Shown: one piece after another, positions 9,423 through 17,895 of the stretch | Layout: each line of letters begins with the position of its first letter | Position numbering within the stretch: position 1 is the stretch's first letter | Made by a program: the position numbers and the translations under genes | Assembly (NCBI RefSeq): GCF_026427355.1 | Contig: NZ_CP102664.1 | Location: forward strand, 2,666,001 to 2,730,000 | Origin: Sphingobium sp. JS3065 | GTDB lineage: Bacteria; Pseudomonadota; Alphaproteobacteria; Sphingomonadales; Sphingomonadaceae | Length of the DNA stretch: 64,000 nt | Direction: 5' to 3' | Notes under the pieces: generated by a model | What the model saw: the letters and a program-made list of their open reading frames with translations, nothing else | Told to the model about the DNA's origin: nothing | Database searches by the model: none

Positions 9423-11282
9423 ATGCCGCCATCCACGCCCGACAATAGCCCCCTTCCGCCCGTCTGGGCGACGATGCGGCGTTTCCTCCCCTATCTCTGG
9501 CCCGCCGACGCCCCTGCGCTGCGGCGGCGCGTCGCCATCGCCATGGCGCTGGTGCTGATTGCGAAGGTCGTCAGCCTCGCCATGCCCTTCGCCTATAAGG
9601 GCGCGATCGACCGCATGACGCCGGGCATGGAATCAGGCGCGGGCCTGGCCGTCGCGCTGGTCGTCGCCTATGCGGGCGCGCGCTTCGGCAGCGTGCTGTT
9701 CGACAATCTGCGCAACGCCATTTTCGAACGGGTCGGGCAGGAAGCCGGGCGGCGGCTGGCCGATGACGTGTTCGTCCACCTGCACCGGCTGTCGCTGCGC
9801 TTCCATCTGGACCGGCGCACCGGGGCCGTCACCAAGATCGTGGAGCGCGGCACGAAGAGCATCGACACGATGCTCTATTTCCTGCTGTTCAACATCGCGC
9901 CGACGGTGCTGGAACTGGCGGCGGTCTGCGTCATCTTCTTCGTGAAATTCGGCCCCGGACTGGTCGCGGCGACGCTGGCGATGGTGGCGCTCTATATCTG
10001 GTTCACCCGGATGATCACCGAATGGCGCAACCAGCTTCGGCGCGACATGGTGGACATGGACACCAACGCCGTCGCCCATGCCGTCGACAGCCTGCTGAAT
10101 TTCGAGACGGTCAAATATTTCGGCGCGGAGGAGCGCGAAGCGGCCCGCTATGCCAAGGCGATGCGGCGCTATGCCAATGCGGCGGTCAAGTCGGAGAACA
10201 GCCTGGCCTGGCTCAATATCGGCCAGTCGCTGATCACCAACCTGATGATGGCGGGGGCGATGGGCTATACCGTCTGGGGGTGGAGCCGGGGACAGTTCTC
10301 GACCGGCGACGTGGTGCTGGTGAACACGCTGCTGAGCCAGCTTTTCCGGCCATTGGACTTGCTGGGGATGGTCTATCGCACGATCCGGCAGGGGCTGATC
10401 GACATGGAGGCGATGTACAGGCTGATCGATACGCAGGCGGAGATCGCCGACGCGCCGGCCGCGCCGATGCTGCATGTGGAGGCGGGCGAAGTGCGTTTCG
10501 ACCATGTGCATTTCGGTTACGATCCGGAACGCGAGATATTGCACGGGGTCAGCTTCACCGTGCCGGCGGGCAGGACATTGGCCATCGTCGGGCCTTCGGG
10601 CGCGGGCAAATCGACCATCGCGCGGCTGCTGTTCCGCTTCTACGACATTCAGGGCGGGCGGATCAGCATCGACGGGCAGGACATATCCGGCGTGACCCAG
10701 GCTTCGTTGCGTTCGACCATCGGGATCGTGCCGCAGGACATGGTGCTGTTCAACGATACGGTCGGCTATAATATCGGCTATGGCCGCGAAGGGGCGACGC
10801 AGGAAGAGATTGAGGCGGCGGCCAGGGCGGCGGCCATCCACGACTTCATCATGGGCCTGCCGCAGGGCTATGACACGCGGGTGGGCGAGCGGGGGCTGAA
10901 GCTTTCCGGGGGCGAGAAGCAGCGGGTGGCTATTGCCCGGACTTTGCTGAAAGACCCGCCGGTGCTGGTGCTGGACGAGGCGACCAGCGCGCTCGACAGC
11001 CGGACGGAGACGGAAATCCAGGACGTGCTGCGCAGCATAGCGCGCAAGCGGACGACCTTGATCGTCGCGCATCGGCTGTCCACCGTGGTCGACGCGGACG
11101 AGATCATCGTCATGGAGAAAGGGCGCATCGTCGAGCGCGGGCGGCACGGCGATCTGGTGCGGGCGGATGGGCTATACGCCGCCATGTGGGCGCGGCAGGC
11201 AACCGAGCGGAACGATATGCCGGTCGAGCCGGGGATCGAGGATATGTTCGAAGTGGTGGAAGCGCCCGGCGGCAGGGCGTGA
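9423..11282 (+). CDS. ATM1/HMT1-type ABC exporter (permease-ATPase fusion)
   Basis: A 619-residue half-transporter. The N-terminal transmembrane domain covers residues 30-320 and has NSLAWLNIGQSLI and a typical LLSQLFRPLDLLGMVYR helix. The C-terminal nucleotide-binding domain has Walker A GPSGAGKST at about 390-398, Q-loop VPQDMVLFNDTV, signature LSGGEKQRVAIARTLL at about 494, Walker B VLVLDEATSALD and H-loop IVAHRLST. The wording matches the mitochondrial ATM1/bacterial NaAtm1 group, inner-membrane exporters of glutathione-linked sulfur or metal compounds. Start ATG 9423 was chosen over an upstream in-frame codon at 9387. Confidence 0.9.
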   Translation: MPPSTPDNSPLPPVWATMRRFLPYLWPADAPALRRRVAIAMALVLIAKVVSLAMPFAYKGAIDRMTPGMESGAGLAVALVVAYAGARFGSVLFDNLRNAIFERVGQEAGRRLADDVFVHLHRLSLRFHLDRRTGAVTKIVERGTKSIDTMLYFLLFNIAPTVLELAAVCVIFFVKFGPGLVAATLAMVALYIWFTRMITEWRNQLRRDMVDMDTNAVAHAVDSLLNFETVKYFGAEEREAARYAKAMRRYANAAVKSENSLAWLNIGQSLITNLMMAGAMGYTVWGWSRGQFSTGDVVLVNTLLSQLFRPLDLLGMVYRTIRQGLIDMEAMYRLIDTQAEIADAPAAPMLHVEAGEVRFDHVHFGYDPEREILHGVSFTVPAGRTLAIVGPSGAGKSTIARLLFRFYDIQGGRISIDGQDISGVTQASLRSTIGIVPQDMVLFNDTVGYNIGYGREGATQEEIEAAARAAAIHDFIMGLPQGYDTRVGERGLKLSGGEKQRVAIARTLLKDPPVLVLDEATSALDSRTETEIQDVLRSIARKRTTLIVAHRLSTVVDADEIIVMEKGRIVERGRHGDLVRADGLYAAMWARQATERNDMPVEPGIEDMFEVVEAPGGRA

Positions 11283-11414
11283 CTTGTCCAATTCCTTCCC
11301 ATCGGGAGATGGGCAGGATTTAGACCTCCGTTGATTTTATACGCTTTTGCGTCTATTCTCCCCCTTGCGGACCGGGCCCCTCTGGCGCGCTTTTCCCAGC
11401 GCGTGATGTCGGAC

Positions 11415-11435
11415 CGCATCGGACTATCCGATGCG
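11415..11435 (+). promoter_or_regulatory. 9-bp perfect hairpin in the leader of the TerC-like gene
   Basis: CGCATCGGA-CTA-TCCGATGCG forms a perfect 9-bp stem about 85 nt before the TerC-like start. No U-run follows, so it is not an intrinsic terminator. The 238-bp gap 11283-11520 also has a degenerate CCCATCGGGAGATGGG unit at about 11298 and a good ribosome-binding site (GAGAGGAG) before 11521. Many terC/alx genes in other bacteria carry a manganese-sensing yybP-ykoY leader, but I do not see its conserved core here. Confidence 0.35.
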
Positions 11436-11520
11436 ATTGACGGCATGGCTTGATCCCTTTCCATCCATCGCAACGGATTCTCCGATCGACTTTTGTCGTT
11501 GAACGAGAGGAGCATAGCGC

Positions 11521-12504
11521 ATGGAATTTCTCTTCACGGACTGGCTGGGGACACCGGCCTGGTTCTGGCTCGCCTTTTTCGCCATCGTCGTGGCGCTGAC
11601 GGCGTTCGACCTCGGTTTCCTGCACAAGGAGAATAAGGAAATCGGCATCAGGGAGAGCCTGAAACTCTCCATTTTCTACGTCGGCATCGCCTGCGCTTTC
11701 GGCGCCTGGGTCTGGTTCGTGCGCGGGCCGGAGCCGGGGATGCAATATTTTACCGGTTTCTTCATCGAGAAGGCGCTGTCGATCGACAATGTCTTCGTCA
11801 TCAGTCTGATCTTCACTTATTTCGCGATTCCGGCGAAATATCAGTATCGGGCGCTGCTGTGGGGCATCATCGGCGTGATCGTGCTGCGCGGCCTGATGAT
11901 CGCGGGCGGGGCGATGCTGCTGCATCAGGCCTATTGGGTGATGTACCTGTTTGCAGCCTTCCTGATCTTCACCGGCATCAGGATGATGTTCGCGGACGAC
12001 GAGCCGATGGATGTCGGCAAAAATCCGCTGATCCGCTTCATTTCAAGGCATATGCGGGTGACGCCGGAGCAGCATGGCGAGCATTTCCTGGCGCGCATGA
12101 CCGATCCGAAGACCGGCAAGACGGTCGTGGCGGCGACCCCGCTGCTGCTGGCGCTGGTGGTGATCAATTTCGCCGACCTGATATTCGCGGTGGACAGCGT
12201 GCCCGCCATCTTCGCGATTACGACCGACATGTTCATCGTCTATACGTCGAACGTGATGGCGATATTGGGCCTGCGGGCGCTGTATTTCGCGCTGGCAGCG
12301 ATGGTGCATCGCTTCCACTATCTGAAATATGCGCTGGCGGCGATCCTTGTGTTCATCGGGACGAAGATCTTCGTGGCGGACTTCCTGCTGGATGAAGGGA
12401 AATTCCCTCCGGCGCTGAGCCTGGGCGTGACCTTCGCGCTGATCGGCGCGGGTGTGGGATGGTCGTTGTGGAAGACGAGGGCAGAGGAGAAGCGGCTCGC
12501 CTAG
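11521..12504 (+). CDS. TerC/Alx-family integral membrane protein
   Basis: A 327-residue polytopic membrane protein of the TerC family, implicated in metal (especially manganese) export or metal loading of exported proteins. Diagnostic segments include FFAIVVALTAFDLGFLHKEN, FFIEKALSIDNVFVISLIF, and the second-half repeat with NFADLIFAVDSVPAIFAIT and YTSNVMAILGLRALYFAL. The paired acidic residues in the two FAVDSVPA/EKALSIDN repeats lie in membrane segments and probably bind cations. RBS GAGAGGAG is 6-7 nt before the start. Which metal is carried cannot be told from sequence. Confidence 0.9.
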   Translation: MEFLFTDWLGTPAWFWLAFFAIVVALTAFDLGFLHKENKEIGIRESLKLSIFYVGIACAFGAWVWFVRGPEPGMQYFTGFFIEKALSIDNVFVISLIFTYFAIPAKYQYRALLWGIIGVIVLRGLMIAGGAMLLHQAYWVMYLFAAFLIFTGIRMMFADDEPMDVGKNPLIRFISRHMRVTPEQHGEHFLARMTDPKTGKTVVAATPLLLALVVINFADLIFAVDSVPAIFAITTDMFIVYTSNVMAILGLRALYFALAAMVHRFHYLKYALAAILVFIGTKIFVADFLLDEGKFPPALSLGVTFALIGAGVGWSLWKTRAEEKRLA

Positions 12505-12534
12505 CGGTGTGGGCAAATTCCGGGATCGGCGGGT

Positions 12535-12760
12535 TGGCCGGTTTGGGTGGAGGGCGGACGTTCAGTTTCCGTTCGCCCTGAGCCTGCCGAAGGGCCTTGC
12601 TAAGCGGAGGCGAAGCAAAGGGAGCCTCGCTTCGCTCGGCTGAAGGCTTCGACTTGCCGAAGGCAAGTTTATCCTGAGCGCCTGCCCTGGCAGGCAGTCG
12701 AAGGGCTCAGCCCGAACGGTTTTCTTGTGACCGTTAATGGCCATTTCCCGGCGTTCCGAA
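12535..12760. repeat. Sphingomonad palindromic repeat, copy 2 of 4
   Basis: Begins with the same 41-bp flank as copy 1 (TGGCCG...GGACGTTCAGTTTCCGTTCG, 12535-12575, two differences). It continues with CCCTGAGCCTGCCGAAGG, an internal AAGGCTTCGACTTGCCGAAGGCAAG segment and a right arm AGTCGAAGGGCTCAGCCCGAACGG ending at 12719. It closes with GGCCATTTCC, matching the right flank of copy 1. This is the longest copy in the window, apparently with an extra internal unit. It follows the TerC-like gene directly. Confidence 0.75.
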
Positions 12761-12775
12761 TTGATCCCCGCCGCC

Positions 12776-12877
12776 TAGAGCGGTTTTCGATCTGATTGAA
12801 TCAGATCGACCGCTCTATTCCTTTGTTTTACCGCGATTTCTTAAACGTCAGATGATGCCATCTGACTGGAAATCGCT
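12776..12877. repeat. Two-hairpin dispersed repeat, copy 1 (inverted copy at 43457)
   Basis: The first hairpin (12776-12817) has TAGAGCGGT/ACCGCTCTA closing an inner GATCTGATT/AATCAGATC stem. The second (12833-12876) has GCGATTTC/GAAATCGC closing GTCAGATG/CATCTGAC. The segment 12812-12877 recurs in inverse orientation at 43457-43522 with only two differences in 66 positions. Such conservation in non-coding DNA indicates a dispersed repeat family rather than a local regulatory site. Confidence 0.8.
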
Positions 12878-12917
12878 TGTCTTATGACATTGCCATCCGT
12901 TTGGGTCATGCTGGATT

Positions 12918-12949
12918 GCCCGGGCCGGGGTGGCCACCCCGGCCCGGGC
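12918..12949. repeat. 32-bp perfect palindrome upstream of the IS110 transposase
   Basis: GCCCGGGCCGGGGTGG followed by its exact complement CCACCCCGGCCCGGGC gives 16-bp arms with no spacer. It lies 135 bp before the transposase start. It could be part of the left end of the IS110 element, a target palindrome (IS110 members often insert in REP-like palindromes), or a chromosomal transcription terminator for the upstream region. No U-run is present on either side. Confidence 0.7.
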
Positions 12950-13083
12950 GGAAGGGGACGGATCGCAAAACCGCGGGTCGTTCAGGGACCGGGTTAGAGT
13001 AGGATCGCCCCTTTCTTTTCCATCAGGCCCGAACGGATACCAGGGTTTTGGACCCGGATGACAAGCATGGGACAGCGGAAAAG

Positions 13084-14012
13084 ATGAGCGACAATCTACC
13101 ACAGACGATCGGCATCGACATCTCCAAAGCGAGCCTTGATTGCCATGCCTACCCCGCCGGCTTCGAGCGCCAGTTCGCCAACACGGCCAGGGGCCACAAG
13201 GCGCTGATCGCCTGGCTACGACAATGGCCGGTCGAACGGATCGCCTATGAGGCAACCGGCACCTATCATCGCGCACTGGAGGCGGCGCTGACCAACTGGC
13301 CCTGTGTAAAGCTGCCCGGCGCTTCGCCCAGGCGACTGGCACGCTGGCCAAGACCGATCGCATTGACGCCATCCTGCTGGCTCGTATGGCCGCAACCTTG
13401 CAACCACCGGTCAGACCCGCTCGAAGCGCACAGCAGGCCCACATGGCGGAGCTCATCAATGCCCGCGACGGCCTGGTTCGTGACCGCACGGCGCTCAAGA
13501 ATCGCGAGAAAAATCTCACCATCGCCTTTCTCAAGCGCCAGTGTCGCCAGCGGCTCGAACAAATCGATCGGCATCTCGAGGCTCTCGACACCGAGATCTC
13601 CAACCTGATCGCCGCCGATGCCGTACTTACGCGCCGGCACCAGATCCTGACCAGCATTGCGGGTGTGGGAACGCTGACCGCCAACCAGCTCATCGCCACC
13701 ATGCCCGAACTCGGCAGCCTTGAGAACAAACAGGCCGCATCGCTTGCTGGTCTCGCCCCCGTCGCGCGACAGTCCGGACAATGGAAAGGCAAAAGCTTCA
13801 TCCGTGGCGGACGCGCCAACGTGAGGCAGGCTCTCTATATGCCGGCACTCGTCGCCGCCCGATACAACCCTGACCTCAAGGCTAAGTATCAACAACTCGT
13901 CGACGCTGGGAAGCCCGCCAAAATCGCGATCACCGCCGTCATGCGAAAGCTCGTCGTCACCGCAAACGCACTGCTCAAGGCCGATAGGTGCTGGGCACAA
14001 TCTCAGGGTTGA
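13084..14012 (+). pseudogene. IS110-family transposase, frameshifted
   Basis: The N-terminal part starts MSDNLPQTIGIDISKASLDC, the DEDD RuvC-like domain with first Asp in GIDISK. It proceeds through YEATGTYHRALEAALTNWP in frame 1. At about 13306-13318 the reading moves to frame 3, where ARRFAQATGTLAKTDRIDA continues the same family sequence. The C-terminal transposase_20 domain follows (ILTSIAGVGTLTANQLIATM, GLAPVARQSGQWKGKSFIRG), ending at 14012. The residues normally linking the halves (a VNPRQ-type segment) are partly missing, so there is a small deletion plus frameshift. The product would be truncated and is presumably inactive. Confidence 0.88.
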
Positions 14013-14026
14013 CCATCACGGATACT

Positions 14027-14182
14027 CTAGCGGCGGGCGTCCGATCGGTAGAGGCGCTTGGCCGCGTTCACCCTGTCGATCAGGCTGGCGAGCGGGACCG
14101 GCGCCGATGCGGCCCGTTCGGGCAGGGTCAGGCCGTTGATGCGCTGCCCCAAGGCGGTGAAGGCGTGGTCGAAGCGGTCCAT
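14027..14182 (-). CDS. Small hypothetical protein (51 aa)
   Basis: Reads MDRFDHAFTALGQRINGLTL and ends RVNAAKRLYRSDARR. It is soluble, amphipathic, basic at the C-terminus, with no cysteine or membrane segment. The ATG at 14182 was preferred over one at 14224 because the extra 14 residues (MPDGSPVSFSGTKE) look unlike coding sequence. Its stop lies 15 bp from the end of the IS110 transposase, and it sits downstream of the epimerase gene on the same strand. It could be a conserved small sphingomonad protein; I do not recognise a family. Confidence 0.45.
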   Translation of the reverse strand: MDRFDHAFTALGQRINGLTLPERAASAPVPLASLIDRVNAAKRLYRSDARR

Positions 14183-14273
14183 CTCTTTAGTCCCCGAAAA
14201 GCTGACGGGACTGCCATCGGGCACGGATGGTTAAGAAGATATTAGCGATATCCGGGCTTTGCGCCGAACCGAG

Positions 14274-15071
14274 TCAGAGGCAGGCGGGCAGCCCTTCGCG
14301 ATAGGTCGGATAGCGGGGGGACCAGTCCAGCAGGCGCTTCGCCCGCCCGTTCGCGACGCGCCGGTTTTCGGCGTAGAAGGATTGCGCCATGGGTGAGAGC
14401 CGGGCTTCCTCCAGCGTCAGGAGCGGCGGAAGAGGCTGGCCAAGCATGGCGCAGGCGGTTTCGACCAGCCGGTTCTGCGCGCAGGGCAGGTCGTCCGAAA
14501 GATTGTAGATGCCCGGCGGTCCCCGGTGGAGCGAGGCGGCGATGCCCGCGACGATGTCGTCCACATGGGCGCGGCTGAAGACCTGATCGGGCAGGTCGAT
14601 GCGATGCGCCCGCCCCTCCCGCACGCGGTCGAGCACGGAACGGCCGGGACCGTAAATGCCGGGCAGGCGGAAGCGCCGCATGTCCGGGCGCAGTGCGCCC
14701 CAACCGGCGTCGGCCCGCGCCCTGGCGGCGCGGCGGCCAAGGCGGACGGGGGTGGCTTCATCCACCCATGCGCCCGCCGCATCGCCATAGACGCCGGTGG
14801 AGGAGAGATAGCCCGTCCAGATCGCGGGCGCGGCGGCGATGGCCGCGCCGTAGCGGATGAGGACGGGGTCGGCATCGCCTTCGGGCGGGACGGAAGAGAG
14901 GATGTGGCTGGCCTGCGCGATGGCGGCGCGGACCGCGCTTTCGTCATCGAAGGCGAGCGCTTCGGCGTCGGCGGTGCGGCGGACGCCGGTGATGTGCCAG
15001 CCTTCGGCGCGCAGGCGGGCGGCCAGGCGGGAAGCGGTGTAGCCCTGCCCCAGAATGAGCATATGGGGCAT
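14274..15071 (-). CDS. NAD-dependent epimerase/dehydratase-family protein (YeeZ-like SDR)
   Basis: A 265-residue atypical short-chain dehydrogenase. The dinucleotide loop is at the N-terminus (LILGQGYTASRLAARL, GxGxxxS rather than GxxGxxG). YLSSTGVYGDAAGAWVDE gives the Ser and Tyr region, FRLPGIYGPGRSVLDRV the characteristic SDR-e segment, and a DDIVAGIAASL helix follows. Substrate unknown. It lies 14 bp after sufA, so it is probably the last gene of the suf transcript; whether it has any role in iron-sulfur metabolism is unclear. Confidence 0.85.
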   Translation of the reverse strand: MPHMLILGQGYTASRLAARLRAEGWHITGVRRTADAEALAFDDESAVRAAIAQASHILSSVPPEGDADPVLIRYGAAIAAAPAIWTGYLSSTGVYGDAAGAWVDEATPVRLGRRAARARADAGWGALRPDMRRFRLPGIYGPGRSVLDRVREGRAHRIDLPDQVFSRAHVDDIVAGIAASLHRGPPGIYNLSDDLPCAQNRLVETACAMLGQPLPPLLTLEEARLSPMAQSFYAENRRVANGRAKRLLDWSPRYPTYREGLPACL

Positions 15072-15085
15072 GAACCGCTACCCCT

Positions 15086-15445
15086 TCAGACCGTGAAGCT
15101 TTCGCCGCAGCCGCAGCTACCCTTGGCATTGGGGTTGTTGAAGACGAAACCGGCGGTGAAGTCGTCCTCCACCCAATCCATGGTCGATCCGACTAGATAG
15201 AGCACCGACGCGCCGTCGATGTAGAAGGTGCCGCCGGGGGTTACGATCTTCTCGTCGAACTTCGCCTCTTCGCTTACATAGTCGACCGAATAGGCAAGGC
15301 CCGAACAGCCCCGGCGCGGCGTCGACAGCTTGACGCCGATGGCGCCTTCGGGCGCCTGCGCCATCAGGTCGGCGATGCGCCGTTCGGCGCTGGGCGTCAG
15401 GATAACGGCGGCGGGGCGGGCGCGGATCTTCGTTTCAGCAGTCAT
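15086..15445 (-). CDS. sufA: A-type iron-sulfur carrier protein
   Basis: HesB/IscA/SufA family, 119 residues. The three conserved cysteines are Cys47 (RRGCSGLAY), Cys111 and Cys113 (SCGCGESF), which bind and hand on Fe-S clusters from the SufBCD scaffold. The ATG at 15445 overlaps the sufT stop (ATGA), so sufT and sufA are coupled. An upstream in-frame start at 15598 would add 51 residues lying entirely within sufT coding sequence and is rejected. The name sufA rests on operon position; sequence alone does not separate it from IscA/ErpA. Confidence 0.93.
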   Translation of the reverse strand: MTAETKIRARPAAVILTPSAERRIADLMAQAPEGAIGVKLSTPRRGCSGLAYSVDYVSEEAKFDEKIVTPGGTFYIDGASVLYLVGSTMDWVEDDFTAGFVFNNPNAKGSCGCGESFTV

Positions 15446-15909
15446 CAGAGCATTCCCAGTTCGAGCTTGGCTTCGTCCGACATTTTCTGCGGATCCCATG
15501 GCGGATCCCAGACGAGGTTCACCTGCGCATCGCCCACGCCCGGCACCGCGCCGACGCGCAATTCGACTTCGCCCGGCATGGATTCCGCCACCGGGCAATG
15601 CGGCGTGGTCAGCGTCATGGTGACGACGACATGGCCATCCCCGGTGACGTCCACGCCGTAGATCAGGCCGAGATCATAGATATTGACCGGGATTTCCGGG
15701 TCGTAAATTTCCTTCAGCGCATCGATCACGCCGTCATAGACGCTGCCGCCCGGCTCGCCCTTCGGCGTTTCGGCGGGCTTGGCGCTCAGGAAACCGTCGA
15801 GATAGTCGCGCTGGCGAGGGCCGGATTCAGCGGCTTCCTCGACACGCGCCTTGGGCGGATTATTCACCGCCTCGACCTCTTCCACCAATATCTTCCGTTC
15901 CTCAGCCAT
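15445..15909 (-). CDS. sufT: SUF system maturation protein, DUF59/MIP18 family
   Basis: A 154-residue protein with an acidic, Pro/Glu-rich N-terminal extension (residues 1-55) and a C-terminal MIP18/DUF59 domain: VIDALKEIYDPEIPVNIYDL, then TMTLTTPHCPVAESMP with the conserved reactive cysteine, then VWDPPWDPQKMSDEAK. SufT proteins act as accessory factors in Fe-S cluster maturation, particularly when iron-sulfur demand is high. The start overlaps the sufS stop by 8 bp and the stop overlaps the sufA start. Confidence 0.92.
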   Translation of the reverse strand: MAEERKILVEEVEAVNNPPKARVEEAAESGPRQRDYLDGFLSAKPAETPKGEPGGSVYDGVIDALKEIYDPEIPVNIYDLGLIYGVDVTGDGHVVVTMTLTTPHCPVAESMPGEVELRVGAVPGVGDAQVNLVWDPPWDPQKMSDEAKLELGML

Positions 15910-17131
15910 TACCGAAGATCTTCCTCACTCGTTCAATGCCTTTGACCAGAGCGTCCACATCGCCCTCGTCGCTGTAGATGCCGAAGCTGGCCCGCGCGGT
16001 CGCCTCTACGCCCAGGTGGCGCATCAACGGCTGCGCGCAGTGATGCCCCGCCCGGATCGCCACGCCCGTTTCGTCCAATATGGTGCCGACATCGTGCGGA
16101 TGCACCCCCTCCACTTCGAAGGAGAGGATTCCCGCGCTGTCGTCCGGCCCGAAGACGCGCACGCTGTTCAGGCTTTCCAGCGCGGCCCGCGCCTTTGCGA
16201 CCAGCGCGCATTCATGGGCATGGATTGCGTCGAGGCCGATGGACTGCACATAATCGATCGCCGCCGACAGGCCGACGACGCCGGTGATATGGGGCGTCCC
16301 CGCCTCGAACCGGGTCGGCGCGGGGGCGTAGGTCGTCTTCTCGAACGTCACCTTGTCGATCATCGACCCGCCCCCCTGATAGGGCGGCATGGCGTCCAGC
16401 AGTTCCTTCCGCCCCCAGAGCGCGCCGATGCCGGTCGGGCCGTAGAGTTTGTGCGCGGAAAAGACGTAGAAATCACAGTCCAGCGCCTGCACATCGACGG
16501 CGAGGCGCGGCACGGCCTGGCAGCCGTCGATCAATATCTTCGCGCCGACGCTGTGCGCGATGTCGGCGGCGCGGCGAACGTCGAGGACGCTGCCCAGCAC
16601 GTTCGACACATGGGCGAGCGCGACCATCCTGTGCGCGGGGGTGATCATGGACTGCATGGCGTCCAGGTCGATCCTGCCGTCGGCGGTGAGCGGGACGACG
16701 TCGATCTGCGCGCCGACTTTCTCGGCCACGATCTGCCACGGGACGATATTGCTGTGATGTTCCAGCATCGAGAGCAGGATGCGGTCGCCCGCCTTCAACT
16801 GCGTCCCCGCCCAGCTTTGCGCGACGAGGTTGATGCCCTCCGTCGCGCCGCGGACATAGACGATCTCGCTGTCCGACGCCGCGCCGATGAAGCCGGCGAC
16901 CTTGCGGCGGGCAGCTTCATAGGCGAGCGTCATGTTTGCCGAGCGCTCATAGACGCCGCGATGGACCGTCGCATAATCCGGGCCATAGGCGCGGGCGATG
17001 GCATCGATCACGGCATTGGGCTTCTGCGCGGTGGCGGCGCTGTCGAGATAATGCCAGTCGCCCCCTTCTCCATTCAAAAGGCCGGGGAAATCGTCTCTAA
17101 GCTTCAACGGAGGAATGGCGGGATCGGTCAT
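15902..17131 (-). CDS. sufS: Cysteine desulfurase
   Basis: Class V aminotransferase-fold PLP enzyme (group II, NifS/CsdA/SufS), 409 residues, the operon's sulfur donor. The PLP lysine is Lys228 in VFSAHKLYGPTGIG. The active-site cysteine is Cys365 in RAGHHCAQPLM. LEHHSNIVPW supplies the His that stacks on the cofactor. It hands persulfide to SufE, whose gene is some 9 kb away at 25877. The start overlaps the sufD stop by 4 bp (ATGA). Confidence 0.97.
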   Translation of the reverse strand: MTDPAIPPLKLRDDFPGLLNGEGGDWHYLDSAATAQKPNAVIDAIARAYGPDYATVHRGVYERSANMTLAYEAARRKVAGFIGAASDSEIVYVRGATEGINLVAQSWAGTQLKAGDRILLSMLEHHSNIVPWQIVAEKVGAQIDVVPLTADGRIDLDAMQSMITPAHRMVALAHVSNVLGSVLDVRRAADIAHSVGAKILIDGCQAVPRLAVDVQALDCDFYVFSAHKLYGPTGIGALWGRKELLDAMPPYQGGGSMIDKVTFEKTTYAPAPTRFEAGTPHITGVVGLSAAIDYVQSIGLDAIHAHECALVAKARAALESLNSVRVFGPDDSAGILSFEVEGVHPHDVGTILDETGVAIRAGHHCAQPLMRHLGVEATARASFGIYSDEGDVDALVKGIERVRKIFGNG

Positions 17132-17895
17132 ACCAGCGTCTCCAGCTTGGCGATCGCGGCGGCTTCCAGCCTGTCCTTCACCGCTTCATCGGCCACATCG
17201 TCGAACACGCCTGCGACAAAGGCCTTGAGCAACAGAGTCTTGGCCGTCGCCGGGTCCATGCCGCGCGAGGCCATGTAGAACAACGCCTGGCGGTCCAGTT
17301 CGCCCACGGTCGCGCCATGGGCGCATTTCACGTCGTCGGCGTAGATTTCCAGTTCCGGCTTGGCATTGGCCGTGGCCGTGCGGTCCAGCAGCATGGCCTT
17401 CACCGACTGGAAGGCGTCGGTGCGCTGCGCGTCGCGGGCGACGTTGATGGAGCCGAGATAGCTGCCGGTGGCGTGCTGGCCCAGGATCGATCGGATCGTC
17501 TGGCCGCTGGTCGCGTCCGGCTGCGCATGGGTGACGGCGGTGATGATTTCCAGCGTCTGGTCGCCGCCGCCGATGATCGCGCCGTTCAGCTCGAAATGCG
17601 AACCCTTGCCCAGCGTGACGGTGAAGGTCACGCGGCCGAACTTCCCGCCGATGTTGAGGACGTGGAAATCGCAACGCGCGCCGTCCGCGATGTGGATCGC
17701 ATAATCATGCACCGCCGCAGCCCCGTCGGCCGCATCCTGCAACAGATGGTGGCGCGCGGTTTCCCCGGCGGCGACATCGATGCGCGTCGGCGCGGGCGTC
17801 GGCCAGATGGCGGCCAGCGCGTCGAGGTCGCTGTAGCGCCATTCCTCGGCCCTGCGTGTAGGGAGGGGGCGCGTGGGAAGGGTCAGCGTGGTCAC
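17128..17895 (-). CDS. sufD: Fe-S cluster assembly protein SufD
   Basis: SufBD-family scaffold subunit, 255 residues, somewhat shorter than enterobacterial SufD (about 420) because much of the N-terminal region is absent; this short form is common in Alphaproteobacteria. The C-terminal core has EIYADDVKCAHGATVGELDR and FYMASRGMDPATAKTLL, typical of SufD. The start is GTG at 17895 and overlaps the sufC stop by 4 bp. It forms the SufBC2D complex with the neighbouring products. Confidence 0.95.
   Translation of the reverse strand: MTTLTLPTRPLPTRRAEEWRYSDLDALAAIWPTPAPTRIDVAAGETARHHLLQDAADGAAAVHDYAIHIADGARCDFHVLNIGGKFGRVTFTVTLGKGSHFELNGAIIGGGDQTLEIITAVTHAQPDATSGQTIRSILGQHATGSYLGSINVARDAQRTDAFQSVKAMLLDRTATANAKPELEIYADDVKCAHGATVGELDRQALFYMASRGMDPATAKTLLLKAFVAGVFDDVADEAVKDRLEAAAIAKLETLV

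Larger units (their letters stand above)
12905..14020 (+). mobile_element. Decayed IS110-family insertion sequence (ends not defined)
   Basis: The element is recognised from its broken transposase at 13084-14012. IS110 elements lack the usual long terminal inverted repeats, so the borders given here are only approximate. They take in the non-coding stretch before the transposase, where IS110-group elements carry their left end and guide (bridge) RNA. That stretch includes a 32-bp perfect palindrome at 12918-12949. No second copy of the element is present in the window. Confidence 0.5.

Noticed and set aside
11283..11520. yybP-ykoY manganese riboswitch before the TerC-like gene
   Set aside because: The conserved core is not visible by eye; only an unrelated stem is seen.
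12918..12949. Rho-independent terminator after the TerC-like gene
   Set aside because: Perfect palindrome but no U-run and over 400 bp from the stop; listed as a repeat instead.
13306..13318. Programmed frameshift joining the two IS110 transposase parts
   Set aside because: IS110 transposases are normally one frame; part of the linking motif is missing and no slippery heptamer is present, so decay fits better.
14183..14224. Longer start for the small 51-aa protein
   Set aside because: The added residues are not coding-like and reach no ribosome-binding site.
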